64,000 nt of DNA, from contig JACRME010000016.1 of the NCBI GenBank assembly GCA_016235045.1, positions 62,001-126,000 on the forward strand. Reading direction: 5' to 3'. The notes under the pieces were generated by a model, which saw only the letters and a program-made list of their open reading frames with translations, ran no database searches and was not told where the DNA came from. The translations under genes and the position numbers were made by a program. Source of the stretch: Nitrosomonadales bacterium. GTDB lineage: Bacteria > Pseudomonadota > Gammaproteobacteria > Burkholderiales > Gallionellaceae. How positions within the stretch are numbered: position 1 is the first letter of the stretch; each line of letters begins with the position of its first letter. Of this stretch, positions 15,079-23,542 are shown one piece after another.

Positions 15079-16275
15079 ATGCACCAAAAATATTTCCTCG
15101 CGACGCTTCTCCTGATTGTTGCGGGCATTCCCGTAGCGGAGGCAGAGCCGTTGGATAATTCGACTGCCGTTCCGGTGAAGAATGCTCCCGAACCGGTGAA
15201 GGCTCCCGCGACTCCGGTCTTAACCGATCAACCGATGTTCAAATTCGGCGGATTCGGATCGGTGGGGGTTTCCCATTCCAGCCAGAATCAGGGGGATTAC
15301 GTGCTGGAGAGCTCCATGCCCAAAGGGGCGGGCCGCAGCAGCGATTGGTGGTTTGGCAACAATACCCGCGCCGCTGCACACGTTACGGCCAAATTTACGC
15401 CTGAAGTTTCGGCCGTATTCCAGGTCGATTCGGAATATCGCAGCGATGGATCCTACAGTCCCGAAGTCGAATGGCTGTACGTGAAATATGCGTTCACTCC
15501 GAATGTCTTTATGCGGGTCGGCCGCATTGCCCTGCCGACTTTTATCGATTCCGAAAATCACGATGTCGGTTATAGCTATGTATGGGTCAATCCGCCAGTC
15601 GATCTTTACCGCCAACTGCCCATTTCGAGCAGCGATGGTGTCGATGTTGTGTTCCGCTCCGAAATCGGCGAGGTCGGCAATTCCTTCAAGGCAATTTACG
15701 GCACGAGCACTCACGACCGGCCCGGTAGCGTTGCGACATCGGAAGACATGTGGGGAATTTTCGATACGGTTGAATTCGGCCAGGCTTCATTTCACGTTTC
15801 CTACCAGCAGCGCAGGGAATCCACCCGGAATCTTCAGACAGGCGTAACCGGTCCGTGGACCAGAAATACGGATTTGTCAGTCGGGGCAAGTTACGATCCG
15901 GGAGATTGGTTTGTTATTTCGGAGTGGATACAACGCCGGTCCACTTACAAGATAGGTGCGATGTATGTCAGCGGCGGTTACCGCATCGATAAATTCACCC
16001 CTTATCTTGCATACAGCCAGAATAGCCCCGGCTCCTTTTTCCCGGACGCGCCCGCGCCAACCGCCGCGGCCATCGAGCGCGCCAATCGGGCCCAGAGCAC
16101 AACCAGCCTGGGGATGCGCTGGGACTTCATGAGGAATTACGATTTCAAGATACAGTATGACCAGGTGAAACTCAGCGACACCTCGAACGGCTATCTCATC
16201 AATGTGCCGGCGGGAGTCACCCTCCATGGAAGCAAGTTCTATGTAATTTCCGCCGTTGTCGATTTTGTGTTTTAG
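15079..16275 (+). CDS. Outer-membrane porin-like protein
   Basis: The 398-residue product starts with a cleavable signal peptide (MHQKYFLATLLLIVAGIPVAEA) and ends in alternating residues and a C-terminal Phe (AVVDFVF), the signature recognised by the outer-membrane assembly machinery. FKFGGFGSVGVSHS and FKIQYDQVKLSDTSNG are typical beta-strand pairs of porins of the phosphate-selective or DcaP-like type. It lies 28 bases before a PstS-like gene, so it could admit the anion which that protein binds. The start at 15079 follows AAGGTG; the longer one at 15052 would bury the signal peptide. Confidence 0.78.
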   Translation: MHQKYFLATLLLIVAGIPVAEAEPLDNSTAVPVKNAPEPVKAPATPVLTDQPMFKFGGFGSVGVSHSSQNQGDYVLESSMPKGAGRSSDWWFGNNTRAAAHVTAKFTPEVSAVFQVDSEYRSDGSYSPEVEWLYVKYAFTPNVFMRVGRIALPTFIDSENHDVGYSYVWVNPPVDLYRQLPISSSDGVDVVFRSEIGEVGNSFKAIYGTSTHDRPGSVATSEDMWGIFDTVEFGQASFHVSYQQRRESTRNLQTGVTGPWTRNTDLSVGASYDPGDWFVISEWIQRRSTYKIGAMYVSGGYRIDKFTPYLAYSQNSPGSFFPDAPAPTAAAIERANRAQSTTSLGMRWDFMRNYDFKIQYDQVKLSDTSNGYLINVPAGVTLHGSKFYVISAVVDFVF

Positions 16276-16303
16276 ACGCGAAAGCAATGAGAGATCGCCG
16301 CTA

Positions 16304-16729
16304 ATGTCCCGCCATCGCCTGACACTTTCGCTGTTCCTTTCCCTGGCAATGTTTGCCGCGGGTGCGCGCGCCGGTGTGGTCGTTGTCGTTTCATCCAAGA
16401 GTACCGTCAAAAGCCTGACGGCAGAACAGACCACAAAGATATTCCTCGGCAAGGTCGTCACCTTTCCGGATGGACAAGCGGCGTTGCCGATCGACCAGCC
16501 CGAAGGCAGTGCGGCCAGGGATGAGTTCTATACCAAAGTTGTGCGCAAGAATCCGTCGCAGCTCACCGCCTATTGGGCGAAGATAATTTTCACCGGCGAC
16601 GGCCGTCCGCCGATGCTGCTGGTGGACAATATCGCGGTCAGGAAAGCCATTGCCAAGAATCCGAATGCCATCGGCTATATCGACAAGACTGCCGTGAACC
16701 GCAGCGTCAGGGTAGTCCTGGAGCCCTGA
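16304..16729 (+). CDS. Small PstS-like periplasmic protein
   Basis: A 141-residue protein with a signal peptide (LSLFLSLAMFAAGARA) followed by VVVVVSSKSTVKSLTAEQTTKIFLGKV. This is the pattern of phosphate-ABC-transporter substrate-binding-like proteins, and IDQPEGSAARDEFYTKVV and PNAIGYID support that. It is about half the size of a true PstS, so it corresponds to one lobe of the fold. No ABC permease or ATPase is nearby; instead it lies directly before a hybrid sensor kinase, which suggests a sensing or accessory role. Confidence 0.75.
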   Translation: MSRHRLTLSLFLSLAMFAAGARAGVVVVVSSKSTVKSLTAEQTTKIFLGKVVTFPDGQAALPIDQPEGSAARDEFYTKVVRKNPSQLTAYWAKIIFTGDGRPPMLLVDNIAVRKAIAKNPNAIGYIDKTAVNRSVRVVLEP

Positions 16730-16746
16730 ACGGGTTGCCCGTGCCG

Positions 16747-19470
16747 ATGATCAAATTCAGCAATTACCCGTTGAAGTTGAAGTTGTTGCTGGTGCCTGCC
16801 GTTGCCACGTTGAGTTTTGCCGCCTATTTGATTTATTCCTCCCAGGTCTTGTCCGGCGGAAATGCCCTGCTCAAGGAAATCCGCGATACGCAATTCCCGA
16901 TCCTGTATGCGGCCGGGGAGAACATCAAGAGTTTCGAAGGCGTCGTGGAATCGCTGAATACGGCGGCTGCGACCGGAGACATGGATTTTCTGGAGGCAGC
17001 CAAGGCCAAGGCATTTGAAATCCAGAGCCGTTACGAAACGTTGCAGCAGATTGACGCAAACCACCGGGGCGATATCGCAAGGCTGAAAGCCGGGTTTAAT
17101 GCGTTCTATGCGCTGGCGTTTGAAATGTCGCAGAAAATGTCGGCCAGGACGGACATGCCCAGTCTGCAACAGATCAAGGAATTGCGGATATTGCGGGATG
17201 CCTATTCGTCCGCCGCGATTTCATACAGGGATAAGGCCGGGAATGAATTCCAGGAGACGATCAGAAAGGCGATAGAGAGGTCGGAAGGCGCGCAGGACTC
17301 CGGTGCGATCATCGGTTCGCTCATGCTGTTCGTCATTGCGGTGCTGACGCTGCTGGTCAACCGCGGCATCGTGGTGCTGGAAGACGAAGTGGAAAACCGG
17401 AACCGGATGCTGGTGGCGGCCAATAACGAGTTGGTGCAGGACATACTCAAGCTGAAAGAGGCGGAGGAAGCCAGGAGCCAGGCCGAAGCGGTCAGCCAGA
17501 TCAAGGATGCCTTCCTGGCCAACATGAGCCATGAGCTGCGTACCCCGATGAATGCGGTCATCGGCTTGAGCCACCTGTGTCTGCAGACGGACTTGTCCGG
17601 GAAACAGCACGACTATCTGCAGAAAATCCACGGGTCGGCAAAATCGCTGCTGGGCATCCTCAACGATATTCTGGATGTCTCGAAAATCGAGGCCGGCAAA
17701 ATGGAGATGGATCGAATGCCCTTCGATCTTGGGGAGGTCATGGGCAACCTGGCCACCATCGTGGGCCTTAAGTCCCAGGAAAAGAATCTCGAGTTCCTGA
17801 TGGAGAAAGCCCCCGGTGTTCCCGCCATGCTGGTCGGCGATCCCTTGCGGCTGGGACAGGTGCTGATCAATTTTGCCGGGAACGCCGTCAAGTTCACCGA
17901 GAAGGGCGAGGTGATCATCCGGACCGAACTGGAGCAGGATGAGGGCGATCAGGTCGTTTTGCGCTTCACCGTGCAGGATACGGGAATCGGCATGTCGCAG
18001 AAGGACATCGACAAATTGTTTCGTCCTTTCGTGCAGGCCGACACCAGTATCACGCGCAAGTTCGGCGGCACCGGTCTGGGCCTGACCATCAGCAAGCGCC
18101 TGATCGAGATGATGGGCGGGAGTGTCTGGGTGGAGAGCACGCCGGGAAAAGGTTCTAGATTCATCTTCACCGCGCGCTTCGACAAGGCAGCCGGGCAGGC
18201 GAGCCAGAAACAATCCGAGTTCAAATCGTTGCGCGACCTGCGCGTTCTCGCAGTTGACGACAACGAGAGTGTTCTGATTTTCATCCGAACCCATCTTGAG
18301 ACGATCACGCTCGGCGTCGATGTTGCCGACAATGCCCTGGATGCCCTGAACGCGGTACGCAGAGCGAACGACGAGGGAAACCCGTTCGGGCTGGTCATCC
18401 TCGACTGGAAGATGCCGCATATGAACGGTATCGAGTTGGCCAGAAAGCTGCGCGGAATGGCCGAATTGCGCCTCCAGCCGAAAATCCTGCTGATCACCGG
18501 CTACGGCCAAAACGAGATTCCGCTTCGGGAGGCGGAGCGGATTGTGGACGGCATATTGGAAAAGCCTTTCCAGCAGGGGCAATTGCTCGATGCCGTCACC
18601 ACAATATATGGCTGGAATAGTTTGACCACCGGCAAATTCAGGTTGGCCGACGCGCAGTTCAACCCGGTGCTCGTTTCCCACTTCCGCGGGGCTCGCGTTC
18701 TTCTGGTCGAGGACGACGAAATCAACCAGCAGGTGGCAAAAGAAATGCTCGAGAACTACGGGATAAATGTGACTGTCGCCATCAATGGCGAGGAGGCGAT
18801 TGCCGCGCTGGCGGATGCCCGATTCGACGGCGTGCTGATGGATATGCAGATGCCGGTGATGGACGGATTCAGCACCACGCGGGAAATAAGGAGGAATCCG
18901 CAGTATGCCAATCTGCCCATCATCGCGCTGACCGCGAATGTCATGGTGAGCGAACAGAAGGCAATTCTGGCGGGGGGGATGAACGACCACATCGGCAAAC
19001 CGATAGACCCGGATCGCCTGGTTGCCACGCTCGCAAAATGGGTGCACCCGAGGCGGACTGCAGAGACCGTTTCGCCCGAGCTAACCGTTCCGAAAGCGGC
19101 TTCGGCAGAGCCGCTCCCGGATTTGCCGGGCGTAAAAGTGGCGGCGAGCGTGCGCCGGATCGGCGGGAATATCGCGTTATATTATTCGCTGCTGGAAAAG
19201 TTCAGGGTAAATCAGGCGCACGTCGCTGCCGATATCCGGAAAGCGCTGGCAGCCAATGATGCAAACACTGCCGAACGGCTGGCGCACACGCTCAAGGGTA
19301 TTGCCGGCACCCTCGGTGCGGAAGCCCTGCAAGGATTGGCTGGTCAAGCGGAAAACGACATCAAGAACGGGTCGTTCGGCAACCTTGAACCGCTGCTCGC
19401 ACAAATCGAGGGAGAGCTCGCGAACCTGATCGCTCGCATTGATCACGCCATTGAGGAGCGCATCGGCTGA
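16747..19470 (+). CDS. Hybrid sensor histidine kinase, BarA-like (HK-REC-REC-Hpt)
   Basis: A 907-residue inner-membrane kinase. A first membrane helix (LKLLLVPAVATLSFAAYLIY), a periplasmic helical sensor domain and a second helix (IIGSLMLFVIAVLTLLV) lead into a coiled coil, HisKA with His262 in NMSHELRTP, an ATPase domain (DTGIGMS, GGTGLGL), two receiver domains (Asp553 in LDWKMP, Asp699 in MDMQMP) and a C-terminal Hpt domain with His847 in AHTLKG. Every phosphorelay residue is present. The start is ATG 16747 (GTG 16741 is also possible). It lies 17 bases after the PstS-like gene and is likely cotranscribed with it. Confidence 0.9.
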   Translation: MIKFSNYPLKLKLLLVPAVATLSFAAYLIYSSQVLSGGNALLKEIRDTQFPILYAAGENIKSFEGVVESLNTAAATGDMDFLEAAKAKAFEIQSRYETLQQIDANHRGDIARLKAGFNAFYALAFEMSQKMSARTDMPSLQQIKELRILRDAYSSAAISYRDKAGNEFQETIRKAIERSEGAQDSGAIIGSLMLFVIAVLTLLVNRGIVVLEDEVENRNRMLVAANNELVQDILKLKEAEEARSQAEAVSQIKDAFLANMSHELRTPMNAVIGLSHLCLQTDLSGKQHDYLQKIHGSAKSLLGILNDILDVSKIEAGKMEMDRMPFDLGEVMGNLATIVGLKSQEKNLEFLMEKAPGVPAMLVGDPLRLGQVLINFAGNAVKFTEKGEVIIRTELEQDEGDQVVLRFTVQDTGIGMSQKDIDKLFRPFVQADTSITRKFGGTGLGLTISKRLIEMMGGSVWVESTPGKGSRFIFTARFDKAAGQASQKQSEFKSLRDLRVLAVDDNESVLIFIRTHLETITLGVDVADNALDALNAVRRANDEGNPFGLVILDWKMPHMNGIELARKLRGMAELRLQPKILLITGYGQNEIPLREAERIVDGILEKPFQQGQLLDAVTTIYGWNSLTTGKFRLADAQFNPVLVSHFRGARVLLVEDDEINQQVAKEMLENYGINVTVAINGEEAIAALADARFDGVLMDMQMPVMDGFSTTREIRRNPQYANLPIIALTANVMVSEQKAILAGGMNDHIGKPIDPDRLVATLAKWVHPRRTAETVSPELTVPKAASAEPLPDLPGVKVAASVRRIGGNIALYYSLLEKFRVNQAHVAADIRKALAANDANTAERLAHTLKGIAGTLGAEALQGLAGQAENDIKNGSFGNLEPLLAQIEGELANLIARIDHAIEERIG

Positions 19471-19479
19471 ATTAAATGA

Positions 19480-19498
19480 CCTCCGGCAAAGCCGGAGG
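19480..19498. terminator. Hairpin after the hybrid kinase gene
   Basis: CCTCCGGC-AAA-GCCGGAGG is a perfect 8-bp stem with a 3-base loop, 10 bases after the kinase stop codon and followed by CTTATT. It is the first of several short GC-rich hairpins in this gap. Confidence 0.6.
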
Positions 19499-19777
19499 CT
19501 TATTGGGTGAGCCCCTCAAAGGGGCCGATAAAACCGTGAGCCGCCTGAAGGCGGCTGAGTCTCGCTCCTTCCCCCTCTCAGGGGGAAGGCTGGGATGGGG
19601 GTACAAACGATTGACTGCGCACATATTCAATTTCTACCCCCTCCCTAACCCTCCCCCTGCAAGGGGGAGGGACAAACCCTTTAAGTCCCCCGGCATAGCC
19701 GGGGGTTTACCTCACTGAATTATTCGGGCTGAACCGCAACCGTCCGGAAATCGGCGTGCGGTATTCCGCCATCGGAA
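19499..19777. repeat. Cluster of dispersed repeats and hairpins, including family B copy 2
   Basis: The gap between the convergent kinase and acetyltransferase genes contains GAGCCCCTCAAAGGGGCC, AGCCGCCTGAAGGCGGCT, the 19564-19671 element (CTCCTTCCCCCT...AGGGGGAAGGCT to CTACCCCCTCCCTAACCC...GGGGGAGGG) and CCCCCGGC-ATA-GCCGGGGG at 19687-19705. The middle element is the intergenic relative of the insert in tex. No gene is present; the hairpins can end transcription from both sides. Confidence 0.75.
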
Positions 19778-22480
19778 TCACTTGGCCAGCAATGTCCTGC
19801 TTACCTTCATCACTGCAGCGTCGTCTTCGCTGCTCTTGATGGCGAAGCCCAACCGGGACATCAGTTTCAGCATGCGGTGGTTGTTGTTGAGCACTTCGCC
19901 TTCGATGATCGAAAGTCCCTTGGAACGCGCCGCTTCCATCAGCGAGACCATGAGTTTCTGACCCAGCCCCTTGCCTGCGACGCTGTCCGCCACCACCAGC
20001 GCGAATTCGCAGGTGTCGCCGTCGGGGTTGATGGCGTAGCGCGCAACACCCAACTCGACTTCGTGTCCTTCTTCCTCGACCACGGCGATCAGCGCCATTT
20101 CGCGGCTGTAATCGATCTGCGTCAGGCGCGCCAGCATGTCTTCGGTCAGTTCCTGCACGCTGTTCATGAAGCGGAAGTACTTGGATTCGTTCGACAGGTC
20201 GTGCACGAATTTTTTTACCAGCGCCGCGTCTTCCGGGCGGATGGGGCGGATGGTGATGTCGGTGCCGTCGGCCAGTTGCCATTCGCCGACCAGGTGTGTG
20301 GGGTAGGGGTAGATCGCCATGTGCGCATAACGGTCGGCGCTGGGCTGGCGGTATTCCACCACCACGCGCGCATCGGCGGCCAAAGCGCCGCTCTCGTCGA
20401 GGATGAGCGGGTTGATGTCCATCTCCTTGAGCAGCGGCAGTTCGCACACCATTTCCGACACGCGCAGCAGCACGTCTTCCAGCGCTTCGATTTTGGCGGG
20501 CAGCATGTTGCGGAAATGCCCGAGCATTCTGGCGATGTGCGTGCCCTGGATCAGGTCCTTCACCAGGAAATGGTTGAGCGGCGGCAGCGCCACGGCGCGG
20601 TCGCCCATGATTTCGACCGTGGTGCCGCCTGCGCCGAAAGTGATTACCGGGCCGAACACCGGATCGCTGGTGACGCCGATCATCAGTTCGCGTCCGTTCG
20701 GTTTGACGATCATCGGTTCGATTGAAATTCCGTTCATCGCGGCATTGGGGCGGTTGTGGTGCACGTTATCGATGATGTGCTGGTACGCGGCGCGCACCTC
20801 GTGCGCGTTGTTCAGGTTGAGTATGACGCCGCCGGCATCGCTCTTGTGGGTGATGTCGGGCGAGTTGACCTTCATCGCCACCGGGAAGCCGAGTTGTTGC
20901 CCGATCAGCAGCGCTTCGGCGGGCGAGTGCGCGACCATGGTGCGCGCGACCGGGATGTGGAAGGCGGACAGTAGCGCTTTCGATTCCATCTCGGTCAGCA
21001 CCTTGCGGTGTTCCAGCATCGCGCCTTCGATGATCAGGCGCGCGCTTTCCACATCGGGTTCGATGTGGTGCGCGAGCGGGCCGGGCATCTGCATCAGCAG
21101 CTTCTGGTTGCGGTAGTAGGCGGAGAGGTGCGAGAACACTTCCACCGCCGGTTCGGGCGTGCGGAAGTGGGGCAAATGCGCCTTGGTGAATGCATCACGC
21201 GAACTGGCGACCTGGGTTTCGCCCATCCAGCAGGTCAGCAGCGGCTTGCTGTTGCTGGTGCTGGCATTGCTCTTGGCGATGTCGATCAGGACCTGGGCCG
21301 ACTCCAGCGGCTTGGTCATCGCCTGCGGGGTGAGGATGGCCAGCACGCCGTCGACGTTCTCGTCGTCCAGGCAGGCTTTGACCGCATGGAAATAGCGGTC
21401 GGCCTGCGCGTCGCCGATGATGTCCACCGGGTTGCAATGCGGCCAGTTCGGCGGCAGGTACTGGTTGAGGTATTCGACCGTGCTGTCGGACAGCGTGGCC
21501 ATGACCACGCCGAGGTCGGAGGCGCGGTCGGCCGCCATCACGCCGGGGCCGCCGCCGTTGGTGACGAGGGCGAGGCGGTTGCCGGTCGGGCGGAAACCGA
21601 ACGACAGCGCGCGCGCGGCGGTGAACAATTGCGTGACGGTCTGCACGCGCACCACGCCGACGCGGCTGAAGGCGGCGTCGAACACGTCGTCGGCGCCGAC
21701 CAGCGAGGCGGTATGCGACATCGCGGCTTTCGACCCGGCGGGATGGCGGCCGACCTTGACCAGGATCACCGGCTTGATGCGCGCGGCGGCACGCAGAGCG
21801 CTCATGAAGCTGCGCGCATTGCGGATGCCTTCGATATACATGAGGATGCTATGGGTGTTGGAATCGGACACCAGGTAGTCGAGGATCTCGCCGAAATCCA
21901 CGTCGGTGGAGGAACCCATCGAGACCACGCTGGAGAAGCCGACGTCGTTGCGGTTGGCCCAGTCGAGGATGGCGGTGCACAGCGCGCCGGACTGCGAGAT
22001 GAGCGCGATGTTGCCGACGTTGGCCTGGCCTTTGTTGAAGGTGGCGTTGAGCCCGATGGAGGGGCGCATGATGCCGAGGCAGTTGGGGCCGATCAGGCGG
22101 ATGTTGTAGCGGTGCGCGGCTTCCAGCAACTGGCGTTCCAGCGCAGCGCCTTCCGTTCCTACTTCGCCGAACCCGGCGGTGATGATCACCGCCGCCTTGA
22201 CGCCGTGGATGCCGCATTCCTCGATGATGCCGGGCACGGTCTGCGGCGGGGTGGCGATCACGACCAGTTCGACCGGCTTGCCGATCTCGCCGATCGATTT
22301 GTACGCGCGCTGGCCTTGTACCTCGGGATTTTTGGCGTTGATCGGGTAGAGCGCGCCCTTGAAGCCGCATTGCAACATGTTCTGGAAAACGATCTGGCCG
22401 ACCGAGTCGGGACGGTCGCTGGCGCCGAATACAGCCACGGATTTTGGTGCGAAAAGGGTATTAAGGTAGTGTTTGCCCAT
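19778..22480 (-). CDS. Protein acetyltransferase, Pat/YfiQ type (ADP-forming acyl-CoA synthetase-like plus GNAT)
   Basis: A 900-residue fusion. The N-terminal part is a CoA-binding and ADP-forming acyl-CoA synthetase-like module (PKSVAVFGASDRPDSVG, GPNCLGIMRP, SHTASLVGADDVFDAAF), followed by an ATP-grasp region (GFPVAMKVNSPDITHKSDAGGV), and a C-terminal GNAT domain from about residue 730 (ITIRPIRPEDAALV, AGKGLGQKLM). Proteins with this order acetylate lysines of metabolic enzymes such as acetyl-CoA synthetase. The gene diverges from a histone-deacetylase-like gene across 67 bases. Confidence 0.9.
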   Translation of the reverse strand: MGKHYLNTLFAPKSVAVFGASDRPDSVGQIVFQNMLQCGFKGALYPINAKNPEVQGQRAYKSIGEIGKPVELVVIATPPQTVPGIIEECGIHGVKAAVIITAGFGEVGTEGAALERQLLEAAHRYNIRLIGPNCLGIMRPSIGLNATFNKGQANVGNIALISQSGALCTAILDWANRNDVGFSSVVSMGSSTDVDFGEILDYLVSDSNTHSILMYIEGIRNARSFMSALRAAARIKPVILVKVGRHPAGSKAAMSHTASLVGADDVFDAAFSRVGVVRVQTVTQLFTAARALSFGFRPTGNRLALVTNGGGPGVMAADRASDLGVVMATLSDSTVEYLNQYLPPNWPHCNPVDIIGDAQADRYFHAVKACLDDENVDGVLAILTPQAMTKPLESAQVLIDIAKSNASTSNSKPLLTCWMGETQVASSRDAFTKAHLPHFRTPEPAVEVFSHLSAYYRNQKLLMQMPGPLAHHIEPDVESARLIIEGAMLEHRKVLTEMESKALLSAFHIPVARTMVAHSPAEALLIGQQLGFPVAMKVNSPDITHKSDAGGVILNLNNAHEVRAAYQHIIDNVHHNRPNAAMNGISIEPMIVKPNGRELMIGVTSDPVFGPVITFGAGGTTVEIMGDRAVALPPLNHFLVKDLIQGTHIARMLGHFRNMLPAKIEALEDVLLRVSEMVCELPLLKEMDINPLILDESGALAADARVVVEYRQPSADRYAHMAIYPYPTHLVGEWQLADGTDITIRPIRPEDAALVKKFVHDLSNESKYFRFMNSVQELTEDMLARLTQIDYSREMALIAVVEEEGHEVELGVARYAINPDGDTCEFALVVADSVAGKGLGQKLMVSLMEAARSKGLSIIEGEVLNNNHRMLKLMSRLGFAIKSSEDDAAVMKVSRTLLAK

Positions 22481-22547
22481 GATTTTTCGCTTTCGGTGAT
22501 GGATTCGTTCGGTATGATAGCACCGTAAGCATTACAGTTCAGATGCC

Positions 22548-23471
22548 ATGCAGACTGCCTATATTACTCATTCGCTCTGTCTCAAGCACGACATGGGCGC
22601 GCATCATCCGGAATGCCCGGCGCGCATCCATGCGATCGAGGATCAATTGATCGCTTCCGGATTGTTCGGCTACCTGCAGCATCACGAAGCACCCGCGGCG
22701 ACGCGTGAGCAATTGTTGCGCGTGCACGACGCCGGCTATGTCGACGCCATCGCCGCCGCCGCGCCGCAGCAGGGCATGGTGGAACTCGACGCCGATACGG
22801 CGATGAATCCGTTCAGCCACCCCGCCGCGTTGCGCGCCGCAGGCGCCGTGGCGATGGGCGTCGACCTGGTGATGGCGGGCAAGGTCGAGAATGCCTTCTG
22901 CAACGTCCGTCCGCCCGGACACCATGCGGAAAGAGCGCGGTCGATGGGATTCTGCATTTTCAACAACGTCGCCGTCGGCGTGGCGCACGCTTTGGCCGCG
23001 CACGGTTTGAGCCGGGTGGCGATTGCGGATTTCGATGTGCATCACGGCAACGGCACCGAGAACATCTTCCACGACGATGCGCGCGTGATGCTGTGCTCGA
23101 CCTTCCAGCATCCGTTTTATCCCTACAAGGGGGCGGACAGCGGCAACGATCACATCATCAACGTACCCCTGGCCGCCGGTGCCGGCAGCGAAGAATTCCG
23201 CGCAGCGGTTAACGACCGCTGGCTGCCTGCACTGGATGCGTTCAAGCCGGAGTTGTTGCTGGTCTCGGCCGGGTTCGATGCCCACCGGGAAGACGACATG
23301 GCCATGCTCAAGCTGGTGGATGCGGATTACGCGTGGGTGACGGTGAAGCTGAAGGAACTGGCGTACAGGCATTGCCGCAGGCGCATCGTCTCGACGCTGG
23401 AGGGCGGATACGAACTGCATGCCCTGGGGCGCAGCGCAACGGCGCATATCAAGGTGCTGAGCGGGCTTTAG
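22548..23471 (+). CDS. Histone-deacetylase-family protein (AcuC/HdaH-like)
   Basis: A 307-residue class II-like deacetylase fold. The zinc and catalytic residues are visible: RPPGHHAERARSMGFC with the His pair, IADFDVHHGNGTEN with Asp and His zinc ligands, LVSAGFDAHREDD with the third Asp, and LEGGYELHAL. Bacterial relatives remove acetyl groups from proteins or acetylpolyamines. Its head-to-head position with a Pat-type acetyltransferase points to protein deacetylation (inference from context). Confidence 0.9.
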   Translation: MQTAYITHSLCLKHDMGAHHPECPARIHAIEDQLIASGLFGYLQHHEAPAATREQLLRVHDAGYVDAIAAAAPQQGMVELDADTAMNPFSHPAALRAAGAVAMGVDLVMAGKVENAFCNVRPPGHHAERARSMGFCIFNNVAVGVAHALAAHGLSRVAIADFDVHHGNGTENIFHDDARVMLCSTFQHPFYPYKGADSGNDHIINVPLAAGAGSEEFRAAVNDRWLPALDAFKPELLLVSAGFDAHREDDMAMLKLVDADYAWVTVKLKELAYRHCRRRIVSTLEGGYELHALGRSATAHIKVLSGL

Positions 23472-23542
23472 TCCGGCCTGTTGACGCCGGGCGATGGATG
23501 TCATGTTAGAGTATCGATACTCTTGAATGGTTGGAGGCCAGT

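Noticed and set aside
17221-19047. 608-aa minus-strand frame over the hybrid kinase
   Set aside because: The plus strand has every phosphorelay motif; the antisense product is a His/Gln-rich shadow.
21008-22528. 506-aa plus-strand frame over the acetyltransferase
   Set aside because: Antisense to the Pat-type gene, with repetitive HAD/VAV composition and no ribosome site.
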